Source: Methanosaeta sp. PtaU1.Bin112 | Lineage (GTDB): Archaea > Halobacteriota > Methanosarcinia > Methanotrichales > Methanotrichaceae | Assembly (NCBI GenBank): GCA_002067705.1 | Contig: MVRL01000086.1 | Span: 62,001-126,000, forward strand | Length of the DNA: 64,000 nucleotides | Direction of reading: 5' to 3' | Shown: in pieces, positions 16,185-25,383 of the stretch | Layout: every line of letters starts with the position of its first letter | Numbering within the stretch: the stretch's first letter is position 1 | The notes under the pieces: generated by a model | Database searches by the model: none | The model's input: the letters and a program-made list of their open reading frames with translations, nothing else | Told to the model about the DNA's origin: nothing | Translations under genes and position numbers: made by a program

Positions 16185-16277
16185 TGCAAGCAATAGCGCG
16201 AAATGCAAGCGGCAAAAAAGCATGCGCTACGGCCCCGTTATCTCCATTTTTCCTTTTTCCTCAACTGATCGGCAGCG

Positions 16278-17129
16278 CTAATGCTTGGCCACGATGCCGG
16301 TGATATCCATCATGGGCAATATTCCTCCTGCATCGCCCATGATGATCTGGGGCATGGCCTGGCCATCCCACTTGGCGATCCAATTGTTGTAGGCTTCTAC
16401 CTTGCGAAGTTCTATAAGCTCAGGCGACTGCATCAGGGCGCTCTTCTGAAGCTCCAATGCCTTGGCCTCCGTCTCCTTCTTGGCCAGTTCTGCTTTCTGA
16501 TCGATTATGGTTTGCTCATATCGCTGCTGCGCTCTGAGCTTGTCCTGCATGGCCACGTTCTTGGCTTCAATGGCGTCGTTGAACTCCTTTGAGAACTCAA
16601 AGTTCTGAATGGGCGTGCCCTCCACAACGATATGGTATTCGGCCAGCTCCCGGCTCAGATTATCCTGAATGGATAAAGCCACATGCTCTCTATGAGTGAT
16701 CAGCCCCTCGGCAGTGAACTTTGCCGTGGTCGCCTTCACCACATCCTGCAGTTTCTTCTCAATTATGCTCTCATATGTGTATCCCAGCTCGCTGTAGACT
16801 TTGGCAACGTCGCCGGGCACTAGATGGTAGATCACAGAGATCTTGGTGTGAACAGTCTGCAGATCGCTGGAGGCGCTAGCAGCATCGGCGTCTAGCGTTT
16901 GGGTCCTCACATTATAGATATTGATTCCATTGGCAATAGGGACCTTGATATGAAATCCCGGATTGACTGTGCCGCTGATTTCGCCAAACCAGGTCACCAC
17001 CGCTCGCTCACCGGCATCCACAGTATAAAACGGATTCAGGACCCATACAGAAAGCAGTACTAATATTATTACACTTATTATCTTCCATTTTTGTAAAATG
17101 GGAATGTATCGGCCTCTGATTACTACCAT
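16278..17129 (-). CDS. SPFH/prohibitin-family membrane protein
   Basis: A membrane-anchored 283-residue SPFH (stomatin/prohibitin/HflC) protein. One N-terminal helix at about 15-36 is followed by FYTVDAGERAVVTWFGEISG, the normal opening of a prohibitin-type domain, then the band-7 body (about 50-200) and a long Gln/Glu/Lys coiled coil (about 195-245) for ring assembly. Such proteins scaffold membrane microdomains and restrain membrane proteases; the partner here is unknown. It is convergent with the agmatinase gene. Confidence 0.88.
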   Translation of the reverse strand: MVVIRGRYIPILQKWKIISVIILVLLSVWVLNPFYTVDAGERAVVTWFGEISGTVNPGFHIKVPIANGINIYNVRTQTLDADAASASSDLQTVHTKISVIYHLVPGDVAKVYSELGYTYESIIEKKLQDVVKATTAKFTAEGLITHREHVALSIQDNLSRELAEYHIVVEGTPIQNFEFSKEFNDAIEAKNVAMQDKLRAQQRYEQTIIDQKAELAKKETEAKALELQKSALMQSPELIELRKVEAYNNWIAKWDGQAMPQIIMGDAGGILPMMDITGIVAKH

Positions 17130-17245
17130 TTACAGGTCCCTCAAAGAGGGTATCATTTCCACCAGTATTCAACTTTGCGGACATTGCTAAACCCTTTTGT
17201 TTTCCGCCTTAATGGCTGATGGAATCAGCAAGAGGGAATCGTTAA

Positions 17246-17956
17246 CTATTTCGCCATCGCCTCTTTCTTCATCTCCGCCGGCATCTTTTCGATGGCATAC
17301 CGCAGGGCGGTTCTCGGCATCTTCGCCTTGCACCGCATCACATAATCGAAGACCTCAGCCCGGTGCGCCTTGCTCGCCTCCTTGAGCAGCCAGCCGTAGC
17401 CCTTCTGGACCATATCGTCCTTATCCATGAGAAGAATGTCTGCGATCCCGAAAGATTCCTTCAGAAATGCCCCCTTCCTGGCAGGAAGGATGAGCGTCAC
17501 CGCGGACGCGCGCCGCAGCCACCGGTTATCGGCATGAGCCCAGGCGATCAGCCTGTCGACGAACTGAGGATACATCTCCACAAAGGTCCCCAGGGTGTGA
17601 TTGCAGAGGGTGTCGCACTTGGCCCAGTTGTCCACGTACCGGTCCACCCACCTCTCAAAGACGGCAAAGTCCTCAGGCTCATACGCCCGGCGAAGCGAGT
17701 AGGACCATTCAAAGGCTATGAAGGCCTCCTCTCCGAAGCCCGTCTGGAGAAGATCCTCGCAGAGAGAGAAGATCTCTTTCTTATCCCGGCCTTTTATCTC
17801 CCGGAAATATTTGGAGGCGATCTTCCTCACGGCAGCGCTCTTCACGCCGTGAAATTTAACCTCCTCTTTGAAGAAGCGCTGAGCGCTCTCTTTTGTCTTC
17901 TCGTCAATGCTCTGCTGCAACTCCTGCCGCACCGCTGCCAGGACATCATTTGCCAT
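17246..17956 (-). CDS. alkD: DNA alkylation repair protein (AlkD family)
   Basis: A HEAT-repeat glycosylase of 236 residues that removes bulky or positively charged alkylated bases. Family features: [19 protein letters not shown] near the N-terminus, [20 protein letters not shown] (with the W-D-x-C-D segment near the active site), [15 protein letters not shown], and [19 protein letters not shown]. The length is normal. It runs divergently from the gene at 18003 with a short shared promoter region. Confidence 0.9.
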   Translation of the reverse strand: MANDVLAAVRQELQQSIDEKTKESAQRFFKEEVKFHGVKSAAVRKIASKYFREIKGRDKKEIFSLCEDLLQTGFGEEAFIAFEWSYSLRRAYEPEDFAVFERWVDRYVDNWAKCDTLCNHTLGTFVEMYPQFVDRLIAWAHADNRWLRRASAVTLILPARKGAFLKESFGIADILLMDKDDMVQKGYGWLLKEASKAHRAEVFDYVMRCKAKMPRTALRYAIEKMPAEMKKEAMAK

Positions 17957-18002
17957 ATTTTGCCATAGGGTTTATCTCCATCAAAAATTCTTCGCCAATG
18001 AT

Positions 18003-18776
18003 ATGGCACAATACCTTCTCACCGTAGCCGCGGCTAAACGCCTCATAGGCCGGGCCCTGGCATCTCACCCGGCCATCAGAGCCGCCCTTTCCTCAGCCAC
18101 GATGGTCATCATCGCCGGAACCACCAACGGCTATGCAGCAGAGGAGATCCTGAAAGATCTTGGCCAGGGGGACGAGTTTTCCAGAAAGAGGTTCTTTCGC
18201 GGCATACTCCTGCCGCCGGGAAGAACGGACGAGACCGGAAGGCTTCCGGACGAAGGCGGTTTTCCCGGCGATGTGGTGATAGTAAGAGGTGTCTGGCAAA
18301 AGGGAAAGACCATCTTTGATGTTGCCGATAGCCTGAGAGAGGGCGACGTCATCCTGAAGGGAGCCAATGCCCTGGACCCGGCCAGAAAGCAGGCGGCGGT
18401 GCTCATCGGCCATCCGCATGGAGGAACGACCATCGCCGCCCTGCAAGCTGCAGCGGGCCGCAGGGTGCGGCTAATTCTGCCGGTGGGACTGGAAAAGCGC
18501 ATTCCAGGAGACCTCATGGAGCTGGCCGCCCGGACCAATGCGCCGGAAGAGAGCGGCTATCGGCTGCTGCCCCTGCCGGGGGAGGTCTTCACTGAGATCG
18601 ATGCCATCCGGCTGCTCACCGGAGCGGAGGCGGAGGTCATCGCCGCCGGTGGTGTAGACAGTGCAGAGGGAGCTGTCCTGCTGGCCCTGCATGGAAGCGA
18701 AGAGCAGCTGGCGAAGGCAGAGGAGCTGTTGAAGGAGGTTTCTCGAGAAATTTCACAGTCAGATGCAATTGCATAG
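18003..18776 (+). CDS. Conserved archaeal protein of unknown function
   Basis: A 257-residue soluble protein I cannot assign. The frame opens upstream at 17907, but that part overlaps the divergent AlkD gene; ATG 18003 ([19 protein letters not shown]) is the sensible start. It is glycine-rich and looks like an alpha/beta nucleotide-binding fold: [19 protein letters not shown] (about 35-55), [36 protein letters not shown] and [21 protein letters not shown]-terminal helix contains [17 protein letters not shown]. Base use and codon pattern match the neighbours, so it is a genuine gene. Confidence 0.7.
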   Translation: MAQYLLTVAAAKRLIGRALASHPAIRAALSSATMVIIAGTTNGYAAEEILKDLGQGDEFSRKRFFRGILLPPGRTDETGRLPDEGGFPGDVVIVRGVWQKGKTIFDVADSLREGDVILKGANALDPARKQAAVLIGHPHGGTTIAALQAAAGRRVRLILPVGLEKRIPGDLMELAARTNAPEESGYRLLPLPGEVFTEIDAIRLLTGAEAEVIAAGGVDSAEGAVLLALHGSEEQLAKAEELLKEVSREISQSDAIA

Positions 18777-18792
18777 AGAAGGAGGCTAGCCT

Positions 18793-19857
18793 TTACATGC
18801 CTCTTTCTTTCCTATTCTGGATTTCTTTGGCCATAATCCCGATCTTTTTCCACTTTTTCTTTTCGGCTCTCTGAAGATCAGGATTTTTCTTTCTCTCTAT
18901 TGCCAGAAACTCTCGCTGAAGTTTTCTGTAGCTCTCAAATCTGACTCCAGGAAGAGTTCCCTCTGCAATTGCCTTTTTGATCATGCAACCTGGCTCAGTC
19001 TCATGCTGGCAATCAGAAAATTTGCATTGTGCTGCAAGTTCCTCAATATCCCGGAACGTATTATGTAGCCCATCGCTGGCATCCCATAGTTGGAGTTCTC
19101 TCATGCCCGGATTATCAATTATGACTCCGCCCTTCTCAAGCAATATCAGCTCCCGCACAGTCGTAATATGCCGGCCTCGACTATCATCTTCCCTGATCTC
19201 ACCGACTTTTTGCCTTTCAACCCCGTCCAGTGCATTAATTATGGTGGACTTTCCGACACCGGATGAGCCTAGCAGCACAACGGTCTTGCCATCCTGAAGA
19301 TATGGTGACAGAGCACCCATTCCGATACCTGCTGTAGCGCTAATTGCATATACCGGCACATCCGGCGCGATTGCCAACACATCATTTATCCTTGAGTTGA
19401 TATCACTACAGATATCAGATTTATTTAATACAATGACTGGGTCAACGCCGCTCTGTTTTACAATGGCCAAGTACCTCTCCAGCCGTCTCATATTCAAGTC
19501 TCTGTTGAGCGATGTCATGATGAATGCGATATCGACATTCGTGGCGATCACCTGCTCTCCAGCCGCTCTCCCTGCATCTTTCCTTGAGATCTTGTTTTTC
19601 CTCGGCAATATGTCGTGTATGGTGAAGATGCCTGTATCATCCTCTGAAATTGCTACCCAGTCTCCGACCGCAGGATACTGGCCATCCCGGCGCAGCCTGC
19701 CGGAAACCCTGGCACTCACTTCGCCGTTCTTCGTATAAACATTGCAGCCATTTTTATTTACGCTGGAGATCCTTCCAGGCTCATGTCCTTCAACATGCTC
19801 TCGAAAATTTTCTCCAAAAAATGCGTTCCAGCCAAGCTTTCTCAACACATGATCCAA
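18793..19857 (-). CDS. rsgA: Ribosome small-subunit-dependent GTPase A
   Basis: A circularly permuted GTPase (YjeQ/RsgA) that in bacteria checks late maturation of the 30S subunit. The 354-residue protein has an OB domain (about 35-100), then motifs in permuted order: G4 VIVLNKSDIC, G5 AISATAG, G1 LLGSSGVGKSTI, G2 region RGRHITT, G3 IIDNPGMREL. The zinc knuckle is CKFSDCQHETEPGC, followed by a basic tail. It is a bacterial-type factor, rare in archaea, so probably acquired by transfer, although base composition no longer shows this. Confidence 0.93.
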   Translation of the reverse strand: MDHVLRKLGWNAFFGENFREHVEGHEPGRISSVNKNGCNVYTKNGEVSARVSGRLRRDGQYPAVGDWVAISEDDTGIFTIHDILPRKNKISRKDAGRAAGEQVIATNVDIAFIMTSLNRDLNMRRLERYLAIVKQSGVDPVIVLNKSDICSDINSRINDVLAIAPDVPVYAISATAGIGMGALSPYLQDGKTVVLLGSSGVGKSTIINALDGVERQKVGEIREDDSRGRHITTVRELILLEKGGVIIDNPGMRELQLWDASDGLHNTFRDIEELAAQCKFSDCQHETEPGCMIKKAIAEGTLPGVRFESYRKLQREFLAIERKKNPDLQRAEKKKWKKIGIMAKEIQNRKERGM

Positions 19858-19891
19858 ATTGTCATCTCCATTTAATCACGCTGCTTTGCGT

Positions 19892-20422
19892 CTACATGGC
19901 TTCATCGAACTCATTTCTGAATCTCGCAACGCCACACGCACCGAACAGTGCCTCCTCATTCAAAACCAGAATCATGAACGCCTCATCAGGTACTCCTTCC
20001 CACTGGCTGCCAATGCCGTAAAGCGATGCGCGTTCAAAGCCGAAGCGAGGATAATACTCTGGATGCCCGAGCACGATAATGAAAGGATCGCCCCGGGTTT
20101 TGAGCATATCAATGCCAACCTGGACCAGTTGGGAGCCGATTCCCTGATGCTGAAGCTCGGGCTGAACAGCTATAGGGCCCAGCCCCATGCCCTCTATTGC
20201 CTTATCCCCGTCAATCTTGACAGGACTTAAAAAGATATGACCCACGACATGATCATCTTGGATTGCCACCAAAGAAAGGATGTTTGCGCAGCTCTTACGC
20301 AGACTATCGATCAGATTTGCCTCTGGGGCTTGGCCGAAGGCCTGCATAAAAGTTTTTTCGTTCAGCTTCCTGATTTCTTCGATGTCCTTAGGTCCCTCTT
20401 CTCGAATGAAAATCACGCGCAC
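19892..20422 (-). CDS. GNAT family N-acetyltransferase (predicted YhbS-like)
   Basis: A 176-residue acetyl-CoA-dependent acetyltransferase. The fold is visible in order: EEGPKDIEEIRKLNEKTF (beta1/alpha1), DHVVGHIFLSPVKID, the GLGPIAVQPELQHQGIGSQL acetyl-CoA loop (Q-x-x-G-I-G), and FIIVLGHPEYYPRFGFERAS, the LGxPxYYxRFGF block typical of the YhbS subgroup. The acceptor substrate is unknown. Twelve bases separate it from the methyltransferase upstream, so they probably share a transcript. Confidence 0.88.
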   Translation of the reverse strand: MRVIFIREEGPKDIEEIRKLNEKTFMQAFGQAPEANLIDSLRKSCANILSLVAIQDDHVVGHIFLSPVKIDGDKAIEGMGLGPIAVQPELQHQGIGSQLVQVGIDMLKTRGDPFIIVLGHPEYYPRFGFERASLYGIGSQWEGVPDEAFMILVLNEEALFGACGVARFRNEFDEAM

Positions 20423-20433
20423 ACCTCTCTATT

Positions 20434-21198
20434 TTATCCATAACCCGAATCGAGCTGAGCCACATAGAATACGAAACCAAAGTATTCAGAATACCGCTTG
20501 AAAATGTCAATCTCTCTCCGATGATCCTGCAATACGGCAAGAGCGTCCGGAAGACCTTCATACTTCGGTCTTAGTTGAGAGATCTTTTCCTCCAATGGTG
20601 AATAATAGCACCACCACGCTGACTTTGGAAGGACGAAGTGACCGATATGGCGATAGCCTGCCGCTTGAATTATCCTGAGATTGCCTTCGATATCCTGCAT
20701 GCCAGGATATTCTTTTATAAAGTATTCTGTTATCTCTTCCGGAGCATCGGCTCGAAGCCAGGTCAGCTCCGAAGCGACAAGATATCCCCTGTCCTTCAGG
20801 AATGGTCGCCATTGCATAAATCCTTTTTCAAAGCCTATGATGTAAATGGAACCTTCAGCCCAGATAATATCGAAGGTTCCTTCTTCAAAATGCAGATCGC
20901 ACATATTTGCTAGAACGGGAGTTATCCTATCAGTTAGCCCGTTTTGCCTAATCTTTTGACCTAAATCCTCCAAAAACTGTGGGTGATTATCGATTGCTAT
21001 TATAGCTCCATCGGTTAAATGGCTTAGATCTATAGTCTGTGTGCCTGGTCCACAACCAATGTCCAGTATCCTGGGATGGGATGGCAAATCTTTGAGCATA
21101 TCAAAGGCCTTTTTTGTGAATTGAAACTCTCCGGGGCCTTCTCTTGGATTGCCGCTATGAATCTCCCAGAATAGATCCCCCATTTCTTGTCCATCCAT
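20434..21198 (-). CDS. Class I SAM-dependent methyltransferase
   Basis: A 254-residue Rossmann-fold methyltransferase. Motif I is ILDIGCGPGTQTIDL (about 43-57), motif II includes IIAIDNHPQF, and the post-I region is FEEGTFDIIWAEGSIYIIGF. The tail SAWWCYYSPLEEKISQLRPKY resembles small-molecule methyltransferases of the UbiE/YafE type. Its substrate cannot be read from the sequence. Confidence 0.85.
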   Translation of the reverse strand: MDGQEMGDLFWEIHSGNPREGPGEFQFTKKAFDMLKDLPSHPRILDIGCGPGTQTIDLSHLTDGAIIAIDNHPQFLEDLGQKIRQNGLTDRITPVLANMCDLHFEEGTFDIIWAEGSIYIIGFEKGFMQWRPFLKDRGYLVASELTWLRADAPEEITEYFIKEYPGMQDIEGNLRIIQAAGYRHIGHFVLPKSAWWCYYSPLEEKISQLRPKYEGLPDALAVLQDHRREIDIFKRYSEYFGFVFYVAQLDSGYG

Positions 21199-21293
21199 CT
21201 CGGATCATCTTCTAGAGCAATGTTATCGCATTTAGCCTTTCTCATCTCTAATGGGACTGTAGTTTTATTCGAGACAAGAGAAGGTTAAAGTGC

Positions 21294-21986
21294 TTACCTT
21301 GACAATGCTATTCTCACCTGCATCCAGAGGACCGCTTCCTCCCCATCTTCACCCTGCAGGAACATGGCCAGCTCCCTGCCCCGCCATGCCCTCTGCCTCG
21401 CCTCATCCAGGCCGCCCCGCTGCTCGTAATGGCGCCCTGTATCCTCAAGAATGCGATCATAGCTCAAATTTTTCAGGTCATCGCCCATGAGCAGCCTCTC
21501 CTCGGCCTCTCCCTTCAAAAAGACGCACTGCACCTCCGGCAGGCCCAGGAACCGCCGGATCTCCCGCGCCAGCTCATAGCCCTGCAAAGTCGGCACCACC
21601 AGATCATAATCCGGAAAATGCCGCCGCAATATCTGCAAGAGCTCTGTGAACAGATGGATATCGATGTCCGCGTACTTGAAGAGCTTGTCCAGCACAATAG
21701 CTCGCTTCTTCCTGTAGATCTGAATAGAGATCTCAAACGCCACCTCATCCAGGCCGCACTGAGCTTTACCCTCCTTCCCCAGGCAGTCGTATCCCTCCTG
21801 CAATTGGTCGAAGAAATGGAATAGCTCCCGGCAGAAACCAGAGTCTTCCGCCGATCCACAAGCTGTTGGCTGGCTGCAATACGCAACGGAGGCACGCACT
21901 GCCGGCCAGCGGCCTTTCTCTTTATCCGCTAAATCAAGCATCAGGATAGAAAAGAGTATGCAGAGCTTATGAAGACAACGCTTCAA
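21294..21986 (-). CDS. Hypothetical protein
   Basis: A 230-residue soluble protein without a motif I recognise. The N-terminal ~18 residues (CLHKLCILFSILMLDLADKE) are moderately hydrophobic; the start may be ATG 21986 or the internal ATG at residue 16. The rest is charged and mostly helical, with YADIDIHLFTELLQILRRHF, DYDLVVPTLQGYELAREIRR and LPEVQCVFLKGEAEERLLMG. The composition is protein-like and no competing frame is better, so it is probably real, but no function is inferred. Confidence 0.5.
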   Translation of the reverse strand: MKRCLHKLCILFSILMLDLADKEKGRWPAVRASVAYCSQPTACGSAEDSGFCRELFHFFDQLQEGYDCLGKEGKAQCGLDEVAFEISIQIYRKKRAIVLDKLFKYADIDIHLFTELLQILRRHFPDYDLVVPTLQGYELAREIRRFLGLPEVQCVFLKGEAEERLLMGDDLKNLSYDRILEDTGRHYEQRGGLDEARQRAWRGRELAMFLQGEDGEEAVLWMQVRIALSR

Positions 21987-22051
21987 AGCTCAGGTCAATT
22001 CATGTCAATGATACTATACTCAAATATACCCAAATGAAACTGCACCCATTC

Positions 22052-22552
22052 TCAGATCATCTTCTGCATCCAGACCACATCGAAATCCTGGCCCCATTTC
22101 CGACCGATTTTCTGGAAGCATCCGCACTCCTGAAATCCCCGTTTCTTGTGAAAGGCAATGCTTGCCGAATTGAGGGAGGAGATTGCTGCCAGGATGGAAG
22201 ATATGCCCTTCTCTCTGGCCTCGTGCAGGAGGACATCCTGCATCGCGCTTCCGATTCCCTTTCCGATATGCTCAGGAGCAATGAAACAGGCGATTTCCGC
22301 AGTCCGGTAGAAGACCGGCATGGGGTTATGGGGGCGGAGCAATGCAAAGCCCAGCACCTTTCCCTCTCCGTCCTTGGCCACCAGGAAAGGATAGCCTGCG
22401 GACAGATTCACCAGGAGATCAAAAGACTGAGGAGGAACCGGCCCTTCCGGATAAGCGGCAAAGCTGTTCTCCACGTAGTAGTTAAATATCCCAATTACCG
22501 CGTCTGCATCCTCTTTAGAGACAGGAACGATTGTATAGTCCATCTTATCCAT
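22052..22552 (-). CDS. GNAT N-acetyltransferase, phosphinothricin-acetyltransferase-like
   Basis: A 166-residue acetyltransferase. IVPVSKEDADAVIGIFNYYV followed by ENSFAAYPEGPV resembles the opening of the Pat/YncA/MddA group; IACFIAPEHIGKGIGSAMQD carries the acetyl-CoA loop (G-K-G-I-G), and the ILAAISSLNSASIAFHKKRG block, then GFQECG, is highly typical. Members acetylate amino-acid analogues such as methionine sulfoximine or phosphinothricin; the natural substrate here is unknown. Confidence 0.85.
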   Translation of the reverse strand: MDKMDYTIVPVSKEDADAVIGIFNYYVENSFAAYPEGPVPPQSFDLLVNLSAGYPFLVAKDGEGKVLGFALLRPHNPMPVFYRTAEIACFIAPEHIGKGIGSAMQDVLLHEAREKGISSILAAISSLNSASIAFHKKRGFQECGCFQKIGRKWGQDFDVVWMQKMI

Positions 22553-22562
22553 CCGTCTGGCA

Positions 22563-23270
22563 TCAATTCAGGGAGGAGATGACAGGATAATCATCCTTGT
22601 CAGGACCGCCCCCCATAATCCTTGGCTGGTCGCAGATCTTGTCCTGGTTGGTATCGTTGCAGCCTTCGGTCGCCTCATCGTAATCGCTGTAATGGTTTCC
22701 AAGTGGCTGCGAGCCGCCGATCATCGCCAGGAGGCCCTGCAATCCTCCTGATGGTGCGCTGGCATTCCATCGATTGTTAAAACCGCGGTCGCTCACTGCG
22801 ATATCATTATTTAGCAGGTCGTTGGAGAGGAAGGTGTTGTTTTCACAGCCGGATTCAATATAAATACCATATTTATTCTTATAAATAATATTTCCTCGAA
22901 CAATATTATTACTGGATTGAACCTTTATTCCAGCATTGCCGCAACCGCAACCGCCCGAGCCGGTTACGTTGAAACCCTCAACAATCGTATCATTGGAAGT
23001 TATGCTGATGACGCTTCCCGACCCACCGGCATCGACAACAGGAAGGCCGCTACCCGTATCGATTCCCTCCAAGGTAAGAGCCTTGTAGATAAAGACGTTC
23101 TCGCGATACAGTCCGCTCTGCACATCAATTATATCCCCCTGGCTGGAATTGTCTATTGCCTGCTGAATATGCGAATAATCCGCATCTTTCGGCCCCACTG
23201 TTACCTTAGAGGCATCGGCATAACCCAGGACCAGAATTGGGATTAGCATTAATATTAAGCATGCCCTCAT
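22563..23270 (-). CDS. Exported NosD-like parallel beta-helix protein
   Basis: A 235-residue exported protein. A signal peptide (ACLILMLIPILVLGYADA) precedes KVTVGPKDADYSHIQQAIDN and DIIDVQSGLYRENVFIYKAL, the usual opening of NosD/PbH1 right-handed beta helices. Several Asn-rich turns follow (NAGIKVQSSNNIVRGNIIYK, NKYGIYIESGCENNTFLSND). It ends with NHYSDYDEATEGCNDTNQDK and the closing CDQP segment common to methanogen surface NosD proteins. It is a shorter relative of the protein at 49651-51702. Likely location is the cell surface or pseudoperiplasm; the ligand is unknown. Confidence 0.8.
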   Translation of the reverse strand: MRACLILMLIPILVLGYADASKVTVGPKDADYSHIQQAIDNSSQGDIIDVQSGLYRENVFIYKALTLEGIDTGSGLPVVDAGGSGSVISITSNDTIVEGFNVTGSGGCGCGNAGIKVQSSNNIVRGNIIYKNKYGIYIESGCENNTFLSNDLLNNDIAVSDRGFNNRWNASAPSGGLQGLLAMIGGSQPLGNHYSDYDEATEGCNDTNQDKICDQPRIMGGGPDKDDYPVISSLN

Positions 23271-23476
23271 AATTGTCCCTACAGGATTCTTTCTATTAGA
23301 AGGTTTTCACTATTATTCTGCAAAAAAGGGATTGGAAGATCCAAAGAAAATCTGCCGCGTCTTGCCTTTTGATCATATACGCAGATCATATATACTATAT
23401 ACACTATGTACATACAATACCGCGGGGCTATTTCAGCTGTATATTCTGAAAGATATTTTAAGATGAGAGGCAAGCT

Positions 23477-23605
23477 ATGATAGATAGGAAGAAAACCACA
23501 GAAGATTTTACAGAAGCCCTGGGCGAAGAGGTTGACCCGGGCCTTCTGGAATCTGGTATCCTTAGCAATGAAAGACGGATCACTCTTGAACACATTTTTC
23601 AATGA
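23477..23605 (+). CDS. Small acidic protein, 42 residues
   Basis: An ATG frame preceded by GATGAGAGGC (ribosome-binding site) encodes MIDRKKTTEDFTEALGEEVD, then PGLLESGILSNERRITLEHI and FQ. Composition is protein-like, and it ends 17 bases before the zinc-ribbon/HTH gene on the same strand, suggesting a shared transcript. I do not recognise it. A minus-strand frame over the same bases looks unnatural and is rejected. Confidence 0.4.
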   Translation: MIDRKKTTEDFTEALGEEVDPGLLESGILSNERRITLEHIFQ

Positions 23606-23622
23606 TTGAGAGGTAGATTAGG

Positions 23623-24000
23623 ATGTCAGAAGGCATAAAATGCCAAAATTGCGGCAAAACAATATCAGAAGACGAAATATTTACAACAGACGGCAAGACC
23701 CTCTGTGAAGACTGCTACATCGACGTAGGCCACAGAATTCGCGTCTGCGATCCCTGGGGAGAGAGGTCAAAGAAGATATTCCGGAAAAGCCACGGCCTGG
23801 AAGGAACGGACGGCCTCACGGACCTGCAAAAAAAGATCTACGAGTACATCCAGGAGAAGGGCAAGGCCACCAGGGCGGAACTGATGGAAAACTTCAGTCT
23901 GCCCGCGGCAGAGATGGAGAACCAGTTCGCCATTCTCCGCCACTGCCAGCTCCTCAAAGGCAAGAAGGAAGGAGACACGGTTTACCTTGTCCTCTGGTGA
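23623..24000 (+). CDS. Zinc-ribbon/winged-helix protein, probable regulator
   Basis: A 125-residue protein in two parts. Residues 1-45 form a LIM-like/zinc-ribbon half: CQNCGKTISEDEIF and LCEDCYIDVGHRIRVCDPWG. Residues 60-125 form a winged helix: LTDLQKKIYEYIQEKGKATR, ELMENFSLPAAEMENQFAIL and the wing KGKKEGDTVYLVLW. This combination suggests a DNA-binding regulator with a structural zinc site. ATG 23623 follows AGGTAGATTAGG. Confidence 0.7.
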   Translation: MSEGIKCQNCGKTISEDEIFTTDGKTLCEDCYIDVGHRIRVCDPWGERSKKIFRKSHGLEGTDGLTDLQKKIYEYIQEKGKATRAELMENFSLPAAEMENQFAILRHCQLLKGKKEGDTVYLVLW

Positions 24001-24156
24001 TTGCCTTGTCCGCCACTACCTGAACAGCATTTCCGGCCAGCAGGATGGAGCGTTCTGAGAGTCACCTCTGATTGACAGAAAAAAAAGATGCCAAACCTTT
24101 CCCCGCGTCAGACTGCATGCCCTTACAAATGAGCATAGCATCCCTGAATATGAGCC

Positions 24157-25002
24157 ATGACCGTCGATCAGATTCCCATCACCAGGTTCTCAATTATTAC
24201 GAGGATCACCCCCAAGGCCCTGCGTTACTACGACCAGTTGGGGCTGCTGGTACCGGCAGCTAAAGACACATTAACCGGCTACCGCTACTACACAGCGGAC
24301 CAGCTGGAAAAGGGAGTGGCAGTAAAGACGCTGTGCTCTTTGGGCATATCGCTGGAAGAGGTAGCATGCTACCTTGATGCAGAGGCGAAAGGTGATCTGG
24401 ATGCTTTGCAGGCGATGAGAGAGAAATATCTCTACAAGACCAGAAGCCAGATCGCAAGGCTGCAAAGGATCGAGGCTCTGCTCAGGCAAAGCGATAAGGA
24501 GTTATTAAAGATGGCATTAAGCGATCCCGTCATCAAAGAGGTGCCCGCCATGCGGGTGGCGAGCAAGAGGGAGAAGGGAAACTATGGCGAGACCATCGGG
24601 CGTCTCATTGGAGAGCTTTGCGAAATGCTTGTCCGTCCGGTTAACCAGAAAAATCATGTGAAGGTGAGCGGTCCATGCATGGCGATTTACCACGACGAGG
24701 AATATAAGGAAAATGATGCCGATATCGAGGTGGCCATACCCATAACCGGAAGAATAGAGGTGGATGAAGGCATGGAAGTCAAGACACTACCTCCTGCCCG
24801 GGTTCTAGCGGTCGTTCACAAAGGAAGCTATGATACCCTCATTCTGACCTACAGAGAGATCTGGGACTATATGACAAAAAATGGCATGGAGCTAGCCGGA
24901 CCTGGCAGAGAGCTCTATCTGAGCGATCCCTGCAAGACCGCCCCTGAGGAGCTTTTAACTGAGATACAGCTGCAGATCAAAGAGGGACCGGTAAAAACAT
25001 GA
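24157..25002 (+). CDS. MerR-family regulator with GyrI-like effector domain
   Basis: A 281-residue transcription activator of the BltR/BmrR kind. The N-terminal winged helix is TRITPKALRYYDQLGLLVPA, then GYRYYTADQLEKGVAVKTLC. A coiled coil at about 85-125 makes the dimer, and the C-terminal ~155 residues (VPAMRVASKREKGNYGETIG to the end) form a GyrI-like ligand-binding domain with ARVLAVVHKGSYDTLILTYR. Such proteins sense small hydrophobic or cationic compounds and bend spacer-distorted promoters. No efflux gene is adjacent. Confidence 0.88.
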   Translation: MTVDQIPITRFSIITRITPKALRYYDQLGLLVPAAKDTLTGYRYYTADQLEKGVAVKTLCSLGISLEEVACYLDAEAKGDLDALQAMREKYLYKTRSQIARLQRIEALLRQSDKELLKMALSDPVIKEVPAMRVASKREKGNYGETIGRLIGELCEMLVRPVNQKNHVKVSGPCMAIYHDEEYKENDADIEVAIPITGRIEVDEGMEVKTLPPARVLAVVHKGSYDTLILTYREIWDYMTKNGMELAGPGRELYLSDPCKTAPEELLTEIQLQIKEGPVKT

Positions 25003-25068
25003 AGAAATGTACATATCAGGAATCCCAGACACAGAGAGGGGGCCGCAAGTCAGAGAAGGCGGCCCTAT

Positions 25069-25383
25069 TTATACAAGCACTATATCAGCCAGGCCAACCT
25101 TGCCGGCATTGGGCGTCATCCTGTAAATTGAGCCATCGATTCTGACCTCGACATAGTCGCCTTTCGGCACCGCATCAAAGTTGTGGGTGACAAGCAAGAA
25201 GGCCAGGTCCTCAGCATTTATTCGCGCATCCTCATTTGCATTGCAAAGGCTCAAAAGATCCTGATAGCCGATAGAAGCGCTGCCGCCGGGTACCATTGAT
25301 GCCATTATCCCCAAGAGGAGCAGAGCTATGAGACGGATGATGCCTCTCGCAGACATGCTATCACCAATAAACCTGATCCTCAC
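25069..25383 (-). CDS. Small exported protein with a DLAF domain shared with the 54 kb locus
   Basis: A 104-residue protein with a membrane/signal segment (IIRLIALLLLGIMASMVPGG) and a short mature part. The part INAEDLAFLLVTHNFDAVPK, then GDYVEVRIDGSIYRMTPNAG and LADI, aligns with the N-terminal domain of the transglutaminase-like protein at 54444-55118 (ITNKDLAFFLATHGFDAQPS, VYLTPNGASPRLAD). Its ATG overlaps the stop of the large pentapeptide gene upstream (4 bases), so the two are made together. Function unknown; it looks like a partner or adaptor domain for exported pentapeptide-repeat proteins. Confidence 0.7.
   Translation of the reverse strand: MRIRFIGDSMSARGIIRLIALLLLGIMASMVPGGSASIGYQDLLSLCNANEDARINAEDLAFLLVTHNFDAVPKGDYVEVRIDGSIYRMTPNAGKVGLADIVLV

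Noticed and set aside
17907-18002. Upstream extension of the unknown protein at 18003
   Set aside because: Overlaps AlkD on the other strand and has a Cys/Arg-rich, unconserved sequence.
23279-23602. 107-codon minus-strand frame
   Set aside because: Low-complexity tyrosine/isoleucine stretch from an A/T-rich repeat (cagatcatatatactatatac); the + strand small gene at 23477 is better supported.
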